The notes beneath the pieces are model-generated. The model ran no database searches and had not been told where the DNA came from. It worked only from the letters and a program-made list of their open reading frames with translations. The position numbers and the translations under genes are program-made. From positions 1 to 64,000 of the forward strand of contig CANLSF010000005.1 of assembly GCA_947493695.1 (NCBI GenBank): 64,000 nucleotides of DNA, written 5' to 3'. Below are positions 53,965 through 62,962 of this stretch, piece after piece. How positions within the stretch are numbered: position 1 is the first letter of the stretch; each line of letters begins with the position of its first letter. Origin of the DNA: an uncultured Kiloniellaceae bacterium. GTDB lineage: Bacteria; Pseudomonadota; Alphaproteobacteria; Kiloniellales; Kiloniellaceae.

Positions 53965-54734
53965 CGCGCGTTGAAGTTGTCGGTGTATCGGCAGGGTACG
54001 GTAAGAAACAGGCGCTTTTCGATGTAACCCTACCCGAACTCAGGTCGGGAGAGATCCTGGGGTTACTTGGCCCGAACGCGTCGGGCAAATCGACCCTGAT
54101 GCGTTGCTTGGCGAGAGAGAAGAGAGCCAAGGGACGTATTCTGTTGAATGACAGGGAACAACTCAGCATTCCCCAAACCGAATGGCATGAACAGGTCGGC
54201 AGTATGCCCCAGGCTCCCCCCGCGCCCTCCGCCCTGCTGCCAACAGAACTTATGTGGAGCACAGCCCGTGCCCTTGCGCTTGACCTGTCAGACGCTGAAC
54301 TTGCAGCAAAGATCGAGCAGGTTTTTTCGCGACTGGGTCTGGACGCCGTTGCCTTATCTCCGCTTCATACCCTCTCCGGCGGCAAACGCCAGCTTGTCGG
54401 GCTGGCTTTGGCTATGATTCGCGAGCCCTCACTCCTTTTGCTCGATGAGCCAACAGCCGCCTTGGACCTCCATTGGCGCATGGCTGTTCTTGAAATGGTC
54501 CGCAAAGAGATCTCCGGGCGCGGGGGAATTGTAGTGGCCGCTCTCCACGATCTGGATCTGGCGGCCCGCTACTGTGATCACATTGCCATGCTGGACCATG
54601 GCCGCATTGTTGTCGCCGGCTCACCCGAAGAAGTCTTAACGGCTGATACTCTGGCAAAAGTCTATCGTGTAGAGGCTCAGATTCGTAAAGATTCCGATGA
54701 TTGTCTTGCGATCGATATATTGCGGCCCATCTGA
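53961..54734 (+). CDS. Iron ABC transporter ATP-binding protein
   Basis: A 257-residue ATPase. Walker A GPNASGKST at residues 37-45, signature LSGGKRQLVGLALA, Walker B LLLLDEPTAALD, then an HDLDLAARYCD switch region. ATGA overlap with the permease stop. Powers import of the ferric siderophore. Confidence 0.94.
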   Translation: MTRVEVVGVSAGYGKKQALFDVTLPELRSGEILGLLGPNASGKSTLMRCLAREKRAKGRILLNDREQLSIPQTEWHEQVGSMPQAPPAPSALLPTELMWSTARALALDLSDAELAAKIEQVFSRLGLDAVALSPLHTLSGGKRQLVGLALAMIREPSLLLLDEPTAALDLHWRMAVLEMVRKEISGRGGIVVAALHDLDLAARYCDHIAMLDHGRIVVAGSPEEVLTADTLAKVYRVEAQIRKDSDDCLAIDILRPI

Positions 54735-54791
54735 TCAAGGCACCCCATATCCAACAATACCGAGATGCAACATCAGCTGACAGGAACGCAC

Positions 54792-55598
54792 ATGGGACTG
54801 ATAGACGCCGCAAAGACTATTCTGAAGCCACGCCCTTCGCCCCGCGTCTTAACCGTGAAGCACAAAACGCGGCTGACACCTAATATGATTCGCATCACCT
54901 TTGCGGGGCCGGAAATTGAAGGAATCAGAGCGGGGTGCGAGGGCGCCAACTGTAAATTGATGTTCGCGGCTCAAGATCAGTCTCGTGAGGCTTTTGCCCT
55001 GCAATTGGAGAAAGGCCCTAAACCGACGACCAGAACCTACACGGTCCGGCATCTGCGACAGGATGTTCAGGAAATGGACATCGACTTTGTAGATCATGGC
55101 AATGAAGGCCCTGCCAGCGCCTGGGCGAATGCAGCCGGGCCAGGTGATTTTTGCGGTTTTGCCGGTCCCGGACCGCTCAAGATGAAGGAATTCTATGCCG
55201 ACTGGTATCTGGTTGCAGCGGACATGTCCGCACTTCCAGTGGCCGCAGCCGCACTGGAGGCGATGCCCCGGGACGCCAAGGGTCTGGCAATATTTGAGAT
55301 CACGGAAGCAAGCGACCGTCAGGTCATAGACGCACCAGCCGGGATCGAGCTCCATTGGCTCCTGCATCCCGATCCCCACCGCCCCTCAAGCGCACAGCAA
55401 AAGTTCATTACCGAAATGGAGTGGCCAGCAGGTGTCGTTCAAACCTGCATTGCCGGCGAAAGCGGTGTGATCAAGGCTCTGCGTGATTATCTTGCAAATC
55501 AGCGCAAAGTTCCGCGCAAAGACACCTATGTTTCTGGTTACTGGAAAATCGGCCTGGTCGAAGATGAGCATCAGGCCATGAAGCGCAAGGAGAGTTGA
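54792..55598 (+). CDS. Siderophore-interacting flavoprotein
   Basis: A 268-residue FAD-binding reductase of the ViuB/SIP family, which releases iron from siderophores by reduction. Residues about 30-130 form the FAD-binding barrel, with TRTYTVRHLRQDVQEMDIDF (flavin-binding RxYT motif). The second half is the NAD(P)H-like SIP domain (WYLVAADMSALPVAAAALEA). AGGAA precedes the ATG at 54792; the ATG 27 bases upstream is an alternative. Completes the uptake cluster: import, then reductive release. Confidence 0.9.
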   Translation: MGLIDAAKTILKPRPSPRVLTVKHKTRLTPNMIRITFAGPEIEGIRAGCEGANCKLMFAAQDQSREAFALQLEKGPKPTTRTYTVRHLRQDVQEMDIDFVDHGNEGPASAWANAAGPGDFCGFAGPGPLKMKEFYADWYLVAADMSALPVAAAALEAMPRDAKGLAIFEITEASDRQVIDAPAGIELHWLLHPDPHRPSSAQQKFITEMEWPAGVVQTCIAGESGVIKALRDYLANQRKVPRKDTYVSGYWKIGLVEDEHQAMKRKES

Positions 55599-55638
55599 GA
55601 CCTCTCACTTAGCCGCGGGGTTCTGTGCTTTCGGGAAT

Positions 55639-56670
55639 TTATCGCAGGAAGAAAGCGACGGGCACGACCACTTCCAGTCGACCACTATCCATATCATCGG
55701 GCATTGTGGGGAGCGGATTTGCGCGTTCAATCATCGCAGCGACCTCTGTATCCAGAAGCTTGTGCCCCGAGCTTTTTGTGATGTGGTAGTCCAGAACATT
55801 GCCTTTACGATCCATCACGAATGACAGAATCGCTGTGCCCTGTTGCCGGCGTGTCCGAGCGCGGCGTGGATACTTCTTGTGCTTTTCAAGCCAGGCTTGA
55901 ATGAGAGCCGTGAAATCGGCCGCAGCCCCAGGTTGCCCGCCGCCAGAGGTTGAGTTACCACTCCCGGTCGCAGATGCGGATTTTGTGCCGGATTGACCGT
56001 CACTGCCGGCGACAGAAGTAATCTGGCCAGGCATGGTTGTCGGCTCGGCCGTTTGTTCCAAGGCTTCAGCAATTTCCTCGGGTTCCGCGGGTCTGGCAGG
56101 CTCTGGTTGCTTTGCTTTCACCGCTTCTTTCTTGAGAGGTTCCGGTTTCTTCGGCGGGACAGGCTTGGCCTGTGGAGGTTCAGGAACTTTGCGGGCGACC
56201 ACCTCTTGCACTACCGCTTCGACCTGTTCTTCAACGGGGTCTACTGGCTTCGCTTCAACGGTCTCAGGAGTAACCTCTACTGGCGCTTCGGCGTCAAGCT
56301 CCAGAGGAATCTCTGCTTCGACTTCCTCGACGGGTTCTTCAATAACGTCAACCGGTGTCTCAACCGCTTCCAGCGGAACTTCGACGAGCGGTGCCTGCTC
56401 AGAAACCTCTAGCTCGTTGATTTGCTCCGTCACTTCCGCTGTCTCGAAGATTTCAGGCTCCTCTTGTGGCGCAGGCGCTTCCTCAACGGTCCCGGGCGCA
56501 GCACCAGCCATCCCAAGGCCGATCTCAGTTCCGCCCACACCGGTGCTCGGCGTGCCCGCAGAAGGCGTCTGCCAGAATAACGTAACTGCAAACGCAAAGT
56601 GCACCGCCAGCGAGATAATAAGGACCAACGCCAGATGTCGGAAAGAAATCGGAACCACGCCTTGCTGCAT
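55639..56670 (-). CDS. tonB: TonB energy transducer
   Basis: A 343-residue TonB-like protein. One N-terminal membrane helix (HLALVLIISLAVHFAFAVTL), a long acidic then Pro/Lys-rich spacer (KPVPPKKPEPLKKEAVKAKQ and Glu-Val repeats), and the C-terminal TonB fold (ALIQAWLEKHKKYPRRARTR through VVPVAFFLR). ExbB and ExbD genes are not in the window. Convergent with the siderophore-interacting protein gene. ATG at 56670 is preferred over one 48 bases upstream. It presumably energises the 49413 receptor. Confidence 0.88.
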   Translation of the reverse strand: MQQGVVPISFRHLALVLIISLAVHFAFAVTLFWQTPSAGTPSTGVGGTEIGLGMAGAAPGTVEEAPAPQEEPEIFETAEVTEQINELEVSEQAPLVEVPLEAVETPVDVIEEPVEEVEAEIPLELDAEAPVEVTPETVEAKPVDPVEEQVEAVVQEVVARKVPEPPQAKPVPPKKPEPLKKEAVKAKQPEPARPAEPEEIAEALEQTAEPTTMPGQITSVAGSDGQSGTKSASATGSGNSTSGGGQPGAAADFTALIQAWLEKHKKYPRRARTRRQQGTAILSFVMDRKGNVLDYHITKSSGHKLLDTEVAAMIERANPLPTMPDDMDSGRLEVVVPVAFFLR

Positions 56671-56959
56671 TTCCCTGCCTTGGGGAGATTCATGGAGAAC
56701 TCGCGAACTCCAACACACTGGAGAAAATCCAACGACATTAAGTTGAACACCCCCTTGCCGCTATTGATACTCAATAGCGGCCACAAGCTAGCAACCTCTT
56801 GAGCCCACTGCAATCTTTCCTGCGCTTCTTCCAATACACCACTCAAAAAATCTACGATTTCATCGCTGCCGGCATTTGTGCCAGTCGGTTGGGCATAGTA
56901 GATTTTTCCGCACGCTCGCATTTTCACAAAATGGTAAATAATCATAAAAAGAAAAAGAC

Positions 56960-58306
56960 ATGGAACTAATAATTGTTTTACTAGGTGAGTTCTTGTTGTT
57001 TCCTGTTATTGCGGCAATTGGCGCATTCGCAAATTTAGTGGCAGGTCTTCTTGGCTTGACGTTTGAGTTGGCCCATCTCACGACCTCCGCAACGGGCAAG
57101 AAAAAGCCTCAGATACCAACACCTGCAGCGGTGAGTCCTAAACGGAAATTTCCGTTCAGGGTCTTGGCCAGAATTGCAGGTGTCTCGGTTTTAGTCGTTC
57201 TTGGAGCTTTGGTGGCGGTAAACACGTTTTTATTTGAACCAACAGCACGTTTCATTGCTTCCAAAGTGGAAGACAAAACGAAGGTGGAAATCTCTTTTTC
57301 TTCCGTAAGCGGAGACCTCTTTTCGGGCACGCTAAAGATGGATGAGCTGCGGGTTCAAAGAGACAACCATGCACAACTCGATTTTGACATAGTGGTTCAG
57401 AGTACAAATTTGGATATCGACATCTTCAGTTTGCTCTCAAATCCCATTGCCTTGGAGTCTCTGGCTGTCGACGGCGTCAAAGGTGCCATATGGCACAAGG
57501 CAGAGCAAAAAGATGAGAGCCAGAACAGGAGTGCTGCTAACGGTAAATCAGACCTAGAGCCGAAAAATGAGAACAGGACTGAAAAGAATTCACCAACCAG
57601 GAGACTGGAAGCGAAGAAAGCATTCGTTATCAACAACCTGGCGATAAACGATATCGAGCTGGAGGTTCGTAAAAATGCGACCGAACCCTTAGACTTGGTC
57701 TTAAATCAAATTCAAAGCGCTCCGTTCCGAAGCAACTACGCGGTCTTCGACACCTTCTTTAGGTCAAACATTGACGGCAGTTTAAGCGGTCATGAGATCA
57801 AGATTTCCACGGAAGAGACAGAATACGGCCGTAAAACCAGATGGAAGCTCGATAATCTTCCCGTCAGCCTGATCAAGAACTATGTACAAAAGGCACCGTT
57901 CAGTTGGTTCAGAAGCGGCACGATCGACATTTCAGTCGAAGATGAATGGCAGCGCCGTGAAAATGCCGAAATTGAAATGGACTGGAATTTGCTGCTGAAG
58001 GGCGTTGTTGTTGAAGCACCGGAGAATGCATCTGTTATCAGTAAAGCTCTTGCGCACCCCTTCGTGAATTACATCAATGAGCGTGAGGATGAAGTTGATC
58101 TCCGCTTTTCTCTCGTAATGAACGAAGAGCAATTTGAAAACACATTATCTCTGGATGCTGCCGGCCTTTGGGATTCCGCGATAGATGCCTTGTCCAAGAA
58201 AATCGCAGACCTCGCGGGTACGAAAAAAGAAAAGATAAAACAGGGCGTCGAAGGTGGCTTCCAGGGGTTCAAGGACTTCCTCAACAGGAACCGGGTTAAG
58301 GAGTAG
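56960..58306 (+). CDS. AsmA/DUF748-like membrane-anchored protein, AT-richer
   Basis: A 448-residue protein. Two hydrophobic segments (residues 1-38 and about 70-92) are followed by a large periplasmic part with beta-strands (SFSSVSGDLFSGTLKMDELR, LESLAVDGVKGAIWHK) of the AsmA/DUF748 kind, proteins thought to bridge membranes for lipid transport. A Lys/Glu/Asn-rich linker lies near 185-215. Its codon use and base composition are visibly more AT-rich than those of its neighbours, which suggests later acquisition. Its start is just 20 bp past other features and has no clear ribosome site. Confidence 0.65.
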   Translation: MELIIVLLGEFLLFPVIAAIGAFANLVAGLLGLTFELAHLTTSATGKKKPQIPTPAAVSPKRKFPFRVLARIAGVSVLVVLGALVAVNTFLFEPTARFIASKVEDKTKVEISFSSVSGDLFSGTLKMDELRVQRDNHAQLDFDIVVQSTNLDIDIFSLLSNPIALESLAVDGVKGAIWHKAEQKDESQNRSAANGKSDLEPKNENRTEKNSPTRRLEAKKAFVINNLAINDIELEVRKNATEPLDLVLNQIQSAPFRSNYAVFDTFFRSNIDGSLSGHEIKISTEETEYGRKTRWKLDNLPVSLIKNYVQKAPFSWFRSGTIDISVEDEWQRRENAEIEMDWNLLLKGVVVEAPENASVISKALAHPFVNYINEREDEVDLRFSLVMNEEQFENTLSLDAAGLWDSAIDALSKKIADLAGTKKEKIKQGVEGGFQGFKDFLNRNRVKE

Positions 58307-58405
58307 TTGGGTTTTAATTGAACCTGCTTCGATCCATTTCCAGAAGTGATTGTTTGGTAAAATGGCGTTAGAGACTTTATGCATCGAAGGGTTTGAAAGA
58401 GACCG

Positions 58406-59266
58406 TCAGATCATCTTGCCTTCCAGGTCGCGCGCAAAGTCATTGAGTTCGTCGACAGGGAGGTCACCCACCAGCATCAGGCTGTAGCCATCCTTCGCCC
58501 AGTGGACGATGTTCAAGCCGCTGCGCACTTCATTTTTAGCCGTTCGGTCCGCTTCATCCAGCCGGACGATGCAAAAAGCGATGGGGATATCGTCCTTGTA
58601 GAGATACGCGAGCTGCGCCAGAGGCTGCTCGCCGAATTTAAGGATCTGCGCACGCTTGTAATCCAGCCCGGGAACTTTCGAGACAGCATCCGGCAATGCC
58701 AAACCAAGCGCCTCAGCAACCCGCAGCAAACCTGCTGACTGAACGATAGGATCGGTCAGGCTCGTTGAGAGAGTTTCGCGAGTATAAAGCGCCTGATAGT
58801 CAGCGACAGCCTGACGCCAAAGCTCAGCCTCCGTCCCTAACGCACTGGCAATCTGAGGCTTTTGCACTTCATTTGTACCGTAACCTGCGGCGAAACCGAT
58901 CATAAGAGTGACTGCAACGCAAGCCGCCATGGCGGGACGCCACCAGCTCTGTTTGGGTTGATCATTCGCGGGCAGCGGTCGATTCAATTCAACCGCGGTC
59001 GGCGCTGGCGCAGTCTCTTCGATCGCGCGCATGGCGGCGGCGAGCCCCGCCTCCAGCTTCGCCGTCGGTGCCTGCTCAAGCAGCTTCTCAAAGGCATTTT
59101 CCCACGGTCGCTCGCCATCCCGCAGGAGGTCCAGGCGCTGGCTTATCTGCACGTCTTCTTCCAGCGCCCTCTCAACAAGCGTCAGGTCATCGGGCGTCAA
59201 CTCGCCATCAAGGTAAGCGACAAGCATTTCGTCTGTTATGCCGGTGTCTTTCACTTCGCTTGTCAT
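58406..59266 (-). CDS. Anti-sigma factor
   Basis: A 286-residue transmembrane anti-sigma factor. A cytoplasmic N-terminus (EMLVAYLDGELTPDDLTLVE, the ASD-like LVAYLDGEL motif) is followed by a membrane helix (PAMAACVAVTLMIGFAAGYG, about residues 112-131) and a periplasmic domain. The ATG overlaps the end of the sigma gene by four bases (ATGA), so the pair is co-translated. Confidence 0.88.
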   Translation of the reverse strand: MTSEVKDTGITDEMLVAYLDGELTPDDLTLVERALEEDVQISQRLDLLRDGERPWENAFEKLLEQAPTAKLEAGLAAAMRAIEETAPAPTAVELNRPLPANDQPKQSWWRPAMAACVAVTLMIGFAAGYGTNEVQKPQIASALGTEAELWRQAVADYQALYTRETLSTSLTDPIVQSAGLLRVAEALGLALPDAVSKVPGLDYKRAQILKFGEQPLAQLAYLYKDDIPIAFCIVRLDEADRTAKNEVRSGLNIVHWAKDGYSLMLVGDLPVDELNDFARDLEGKMI

Positions 59267-59817
59267 TGTCCTGTCTTCGTCCGCCGTTTCGAACCATCGT
59301 CTTCAGTGCGTTTTAGCGCTGCGAGTTTGAGCCTCGCAGCCGCCAGCCTGCTCATAACCGTTCCAATCGGCACTTCCAATGTTTCCGCCGCTTCGGCGTA
59401 GGTAAGTCCCTCGACATAAACCAGCAAAACCGTGCTTCTTTGCGCTTCCGGTAATGCCTGTACCTCCGCCAACACCTCAGCCAGCAAAATATTCGTTTCT
59501 ATTTTTTCCGCGCCATCCGTGACCAGCACTTCCTCAGCATCTACGAAACCGCCTCCACGCCGGATGCGCTCAGCCCGTAACTCATTCTTCCAAAGTGACG
59601 CCATGATCGAAAACGTCCAACGGTCAAGATGTGTGCCCGTCTGAAACTGATCGCACTTCTGAAGTGCCCGCAAACAGGTCGCCTGCACCAGATCTCCTGC
59701 GGCTTCCTCGTTATGCGACAGCACCATCGCGAAGCGCCAGAGCCGGGAAAGGAGCTCCGGCAGGCCGGCCTTCACCGGATTTGGGTCAGAATCTGTCATT
59801 TCGTGTTGAATTTTCAT
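59263..59817 (-). CDS. ECF sigma factor
   Basis: A 184-residue ECF sigma factor: region 2 (LLSRLWRFAMVLSHNEEAAG, AGDLVQATCLRALQK) and region 4 (LPEAQRSTVLLVYVEGLTYA, AETLEVPIGTVMSRLAAARL). Its anti-sigma partner follows with a four-base overlap. AAGG precedes the ATG. Target genes are not apparent here. Confidence 0.92.
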   Translation of the reverse strand: MKIQHEMTDSDPNPVKAGLPELLSRLWRFAMVLSHNEEAAGDLVQATCLRALQKCDQFQTGTHLDRWTFSIMASLWKNELRAERIRRGGGFVDAEEVLVTDGAEKIETNILLAEVLAEVQALPEAQRSTVLLVYVEGLTYAEAAETLEVPIGTVMSRLAAARLKLAALKRTEDDGSKRRTKTGQ

Positions 59818-60255
59818 CGGCCTTCTACATTGACGGAGAGTAAGAGTAGCTAAGAACCGACACGTCCCAAACAGAATTCAGTCTGGACAATGAGATCGTC
59901 CCGCAAATTATTGACTCAAATAAGCTTTATACCTCACCCTTCGACAGAAAGGTCAGCCATCCCATTCCTCACAGCAGTCAAACTTGACAAGGACCGCACC
60001 ATTTACGCAGCGGTAAAAACCCTTTTCACCCATCAAACGGCATCCCCCTGGATCTTTCACAAGGTGGAAATCCAGCGCGCATAACCGGTCGAAGACTATT
60101 ATCCGGCTTATTGCGCCGGTAGGCATAAAATGGCCTTCAGCCGGTCCTCTGCAAGTGCTATCCAACGTTGGAAGCCTTGAATGAGGGCAAACTCACTCCC
60201 TCGTGATATCCCGCGATCTCCCTGACTCCAGCGAAACGAGCTCTTCAGGCTCCGC
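59818..60255. other. Non-coding gap
   Basis: This 438-bp region between two minus-strand genes contains the presumed promoter of the sigma/anti-sigma operon at its left end. Several short frames are present but none has a credible ribosome site or protein-like composition. No repeats or hairpin stood out. Confidence 0.4.
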
Positions 60256-60960
60256 TCAAAGAGAGGGTACACCCGCGGCATCCAGCGCCTCCAGGACTGC
60301 TCCGCGATCACGATAATCATTGAGAATATGAGTGACACCCTGTGAAGCCAGGCGCGTTTGGATTGCAGGCTCAACCGCCATTCCGACCAAAGGCATAGCG
60401 ATTTTCGCGCATGTCTTTACATCCCAATTGCCATCTCCGACATAAACGACGCGCTCAAAATCCTTGTTTCCGTTCGCAGTCTTTGCGCGCACCTGGGCAA
60501 TAGCCATTATATCCTCACGCGCCATCGCATCATTGGCGCACCCAAGCGCGAGCGCCTCGTGAGCGATATCAGCGCCGGCAAGTTTGGCACGTGCGCTTGA
60601 TCCCCAGCCTCCCGTCGCGACGGCAACCATCCAATCCGGATCCGCTTCCAGATGGCGAAGCATATCCCTGGCACCAGGCACTTCGACTTCGTCGAACGGC
60701 AGTCCAGCAAGAAACGTCTGCCACAGACTCTCAAAATAGCGTTCGGTGGCCGCCAGAGCACTTTGGCTGGGATCACGGTCGAACTGACGACGATATAGCT
60801 CCTGTGTGATCCCGCTGTCCGTCACATGCTGAAAATCAGTCCACTCGAAGGGCTGGCGGATCACCCCCAAGACCTCAACGAGCGCCTGCCAGAAAAGACG
60901 ATCTTCATGCGGATCGCTTCTCACCAGCGTACCGTCTATGTCAAAGATCACCAGCTTCAC
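60256..60960 (-). CDS. HAD-family phosphatase
   Basis: A 234-residue HAD-superfamily phosphatase with an intact catalytic DxD (VIFDIDGTLV), VATGG (motif II), Lys-containing linker and GDGNWDVKTC (motif IV). The GTG at 60960 stands behind GGGGAGGAGAG, so it is preferred over the ATG 78 bases upstream. Substrate unknown; phosphoglycolate phosphatase-like members share this shape. Confidence 0.88.
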   Translation of the reverse strand: MKLVIFDIDGTLVRSDPHEDRLFWQALVEVLGVIRQPFEWTDFQHVTDSGITQELYRRQFDRDPSQSALAATERYFESLWQTFLAGLPFDEVEVPGARDMLRHLEADPDWMVAVATGGWGSSARAKLAGADIAHEALALGCANDAMAREDIMAIAQVRAKTANGNKDFERVVYVGDGNWDVKTCAKIAMPLVGMAVEPAIQTRLASQGVTHILNDYRDRGAVLEALDAAGVPSL

Positions 60961-61074
60961 TCGACTCTCCTCCCCGATCAGATCACGCACACACCAATCG
61001 GCGCCGACAGCGCTGAGGACCAGGCCACACCCGCGCAAGAAAAATACAGAAAATCAGTTGGATGGGCGGAGTTT

Positions 61075-61341
61075 TTAATGCCTCAACACGCGAAGAACAT
61101 CGTCGATGAGGGTCACAATTTCCCCGGTAGCCTCTATGTCCTGGTAGTCCCGATCCAATGAGCGGTCGAGCTTATGGGCCATTTCCCGGGCGAGCTCCAA
61201 CTTTATAATGGCGTCATCCAGGTTCAGGGCATGTTGGCCAATGATCAATCGGTCCAGCTCTGCGATGCGAGTCTGATCGTGCTCTCCTTCACCTCGCAGG
61301 AGGCGGGCTTTATGGATGGCAAGTTCATTAAGTGTCAGCAT
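61075..61341 (-). CDS. Small hypothetical protein, 88 aa
   Basis: An 88-residue, mostly helical, charged protein with no family I recognise. Regular spacing of Leu/Ile in EMAHKLDRSLDRDYQDIEA suggests a helix or coiled coil. The ATG at 61341 has GGGA near it; a TTG six bases upstream is an alternative. It is encoded on the same strand as the HAD phosphatase, about 115 bp upstream. Confidence 0.5.
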   Translation of the reverse strand: MLTLNELAIHKARLLRGEGEHDQTRIAELDRLIIGQHALNLDDAIIKLELAREMAHKLDRSLDRDYQDIEATGEIVTLIDDVLRVLRH

Positions 61342-61521
61342 TCCCAATCATATCACAGCTTTGTGAGATTTTCTCTGTGTTATATTCGAGGTTGTGTTTT
61401 TTTTCGTTCCCGAGCTCAGTGATTGAATTTCATGTACGATAAGAAGGCCTATGCGAAGTGGTAGAGGTCAGAGCCCACTTATCCCGAATTGCATTTTTCT
61501 CGACAAACAATCATAGGTATA

Positions 61522-61790
61522 TTGACAATCTTGGTTAAAATAAGCACTATATGGCCCTGCGTTGCTGGTAAACCGGTGACGAAATAGCCGCCGCAATGCC
61601 TGTGCGGTGACTCCTAGAGGACTGTCTCCAAATTCGCTCAGTGCAACATTGAGTTGAAGTCCCGACGTTACGTCGAGTTGAATATTCAGAGTTGATCTGT
61701 GTCGAAAGTGAAAACCACTTGTGTGGCTTTACCTCGGGAACACGAAGCGAAATAACGGGAGCCTCCATTCGGAAGGCTCCCGTTTATTGA
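61522..61790 (+). ncRNA. Candidate orphan small RNA with promoter and terminator
   Basis: On the plus strand TTGACA (61522-61527) with an AT-rich spacer and CACTATAT (61545-61552) forms a promoter-like site. About 230 bases later there is a perfect 11-pair terminator hairpin (61754-61784) followed by TTTATTG. No frame in between is convincing; stem-forming segments such as CGACG-TTA-CGTCG are present. I do not recognise it as a known RNA (not tmRNA, 4.5S or clearly 6S). The hairpin may equally serve the convergent PilZ gene. Confidence 0.4.
61754..61784. terminator. Strong bidirectional intrinsic terminator
   Basis: Arms AACGGGAGCCT (61754-61764) and AGGCTCCCGTT (61774-61784) form a perfect 11-pair stem with a 9-base loop. 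The plus strand continues TTATTGA and the minus strand TATTTCG. It would end the PilZ transcript (stop at 61877, minus strand) and any RNA from the 61522 promoter on the plus strand. Confidence 0.8.
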
Positions 61791-61876
61791 CTCAAACTTC
61801 AGAACCGGAAAACCCGCGCGTTGCGGTCTTGCCTCCCGCAGGAAGGCGACGAATATTTTTCTATGTTTACAAATGG

Positions 61877-62224
61877 TTATATTGAACTTCTCAGATCCGA
61901 CACTGTCCGAAGCTTCGGTAACAGTGCTGAAATCATCTCAGCGACACGTTCAGGTGCATGGGAGAATGCTACCCCCATCTCCTCACCCTGGCGCCGAATG
62001 ATACGACCTCCAAAGTGCACCGCGCCGGGCATGATGAGCGTTACTTCCGTTCCGACAGGTACGACGGTATCGCCATCAAGACGTACACCGCTGACCGAAG
62101 CATCCAGTACTCGACAGGGGATTTGTTGTCCATCGCCGGTCTGAAGCCGCACCTGAAGCTGCGTGGCCAATCGCGGGAAACGCCGTCTATCCTTGCGATC
62201 GTCGCCGCCTGTTCTTCCTGTCAT
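61877..62224 (-). CDS. PilZ domain protein
   Basis: A 115-residue single PilZ domain, the cyclic-di-GMP binding fold. The RRRFPRL (RxxxR-type) motif at residues 11-17 and DASVSGVRL (D/NxSxxG type) are both present, so binding is likely. No partner domain is attached. ATG at 62224 is assumed; a nearby in-frame alternative lies 33 bases upstream. Terminator at 61754-61784. Confidence 0.85.
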   Translation of the reverse strand: MTGRTGGDDRKDRRRFPRLATQLQVRLQTGDGQQIPCRVLDASVSGVRLDGDTVVPVGTEVTLIMPGAVHFGGRIIRRQGEEMGVAFSHAPERVAEMISALLPKLRTVSDLRSSI

Positions 62225-62463
62225 AAACAAGAAACCTGTCAAATCTGGGCAGCGCAATGGCTTACGCCGGGTTCAGGGCGCAGGGTACACTCCACCGCAT
62301 TGAAATATGCGAGTTCATCTACAGCTATGTAGTTCACAATGCTGGGTGCCCTGCCCCAAGTTTTGTGCCGATGGGCCGAACAAGCGCTGTAAGTGTACGG
62401 CCTTGGTCTTGCCAGAATGTTAAGTCTTTAGATTAACCCGCCTCGCGAAATCCTCTAGAAAGT

Positions 62464-62832
62464 ATGGTGAAAATGACGGACAACAGATTGAATAATAAAG
62501 AAACCTCTTCGATTTCGGGTTATCACGCGCATGTCTATTACGATGCGGGGTCCAAATCACGAGCCGAGCGTTTGCGGGCTGCCATAGAAGAGCGCTTTGA
62601 TGTTGAGATGGGCCGGTGGCGTGACAATCCCGTTGGACCGCATCCGACCGGAAGCTATCAGGTCGCCTTCGCGCCCGAGCTCTTTGGAGAGATCCTCCCT
62701 TGGCTCGCCCTCAACCGGGACGGCCTTACCATCTTCACGCACACCGAAACCGGCGATCACTTGGCAGACCACCGTGATCATGCCATCTGGCTCGGCGATC
62801 AACAGGAGCTGAAGCTCTCGATTTTTGAATAG
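62464..62832 (+). CDS. DOPA 4,5-dioxygenase family protein
   Basis: A 122-residue small protein of the DOPA 4,5-dioxygenase family, non-haem iron enzymes that cleave catechol rings extradiol. Candidate iron ligands and conserved segments are YHAHVYYD at residues 20-27, GPHPTGSYQVAF, and LTIFTHTETGDHLADHRDH. In bacteria the physiological substrate is generally unknown. Stand-alone gene with no obvious operon. Confidence 0.85.
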   Translation: MVKMTDNRLNNKETSSISGYHAHVYYDAGSKSRAERLRAAIEERFDVEMGRWRDNPVGPHPTGSYQVAFAPELFGEILPWLALNRDGLTIFTHTETGDHLADHRDHAIWLGDQQELKLSIFE

Positions 62833-62962
62833 GGCCGCTAGTTGCTGGGAGTCATGCTTTGCCGAATAAATCTATTCGGCTGCAGACCCAGGTCATGGGT
62901 CTCAGAGCAAGAGGCTTGTATGGGTTACAAGATACGCTTAAACGCGACGGGCGTTCACCACA

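Noticed and set aside
61547-61768. 73-codon minus frame in the small RNA candidate region
   Set aside because: It would start inside the terminator hairpin and looks non-protein-like.
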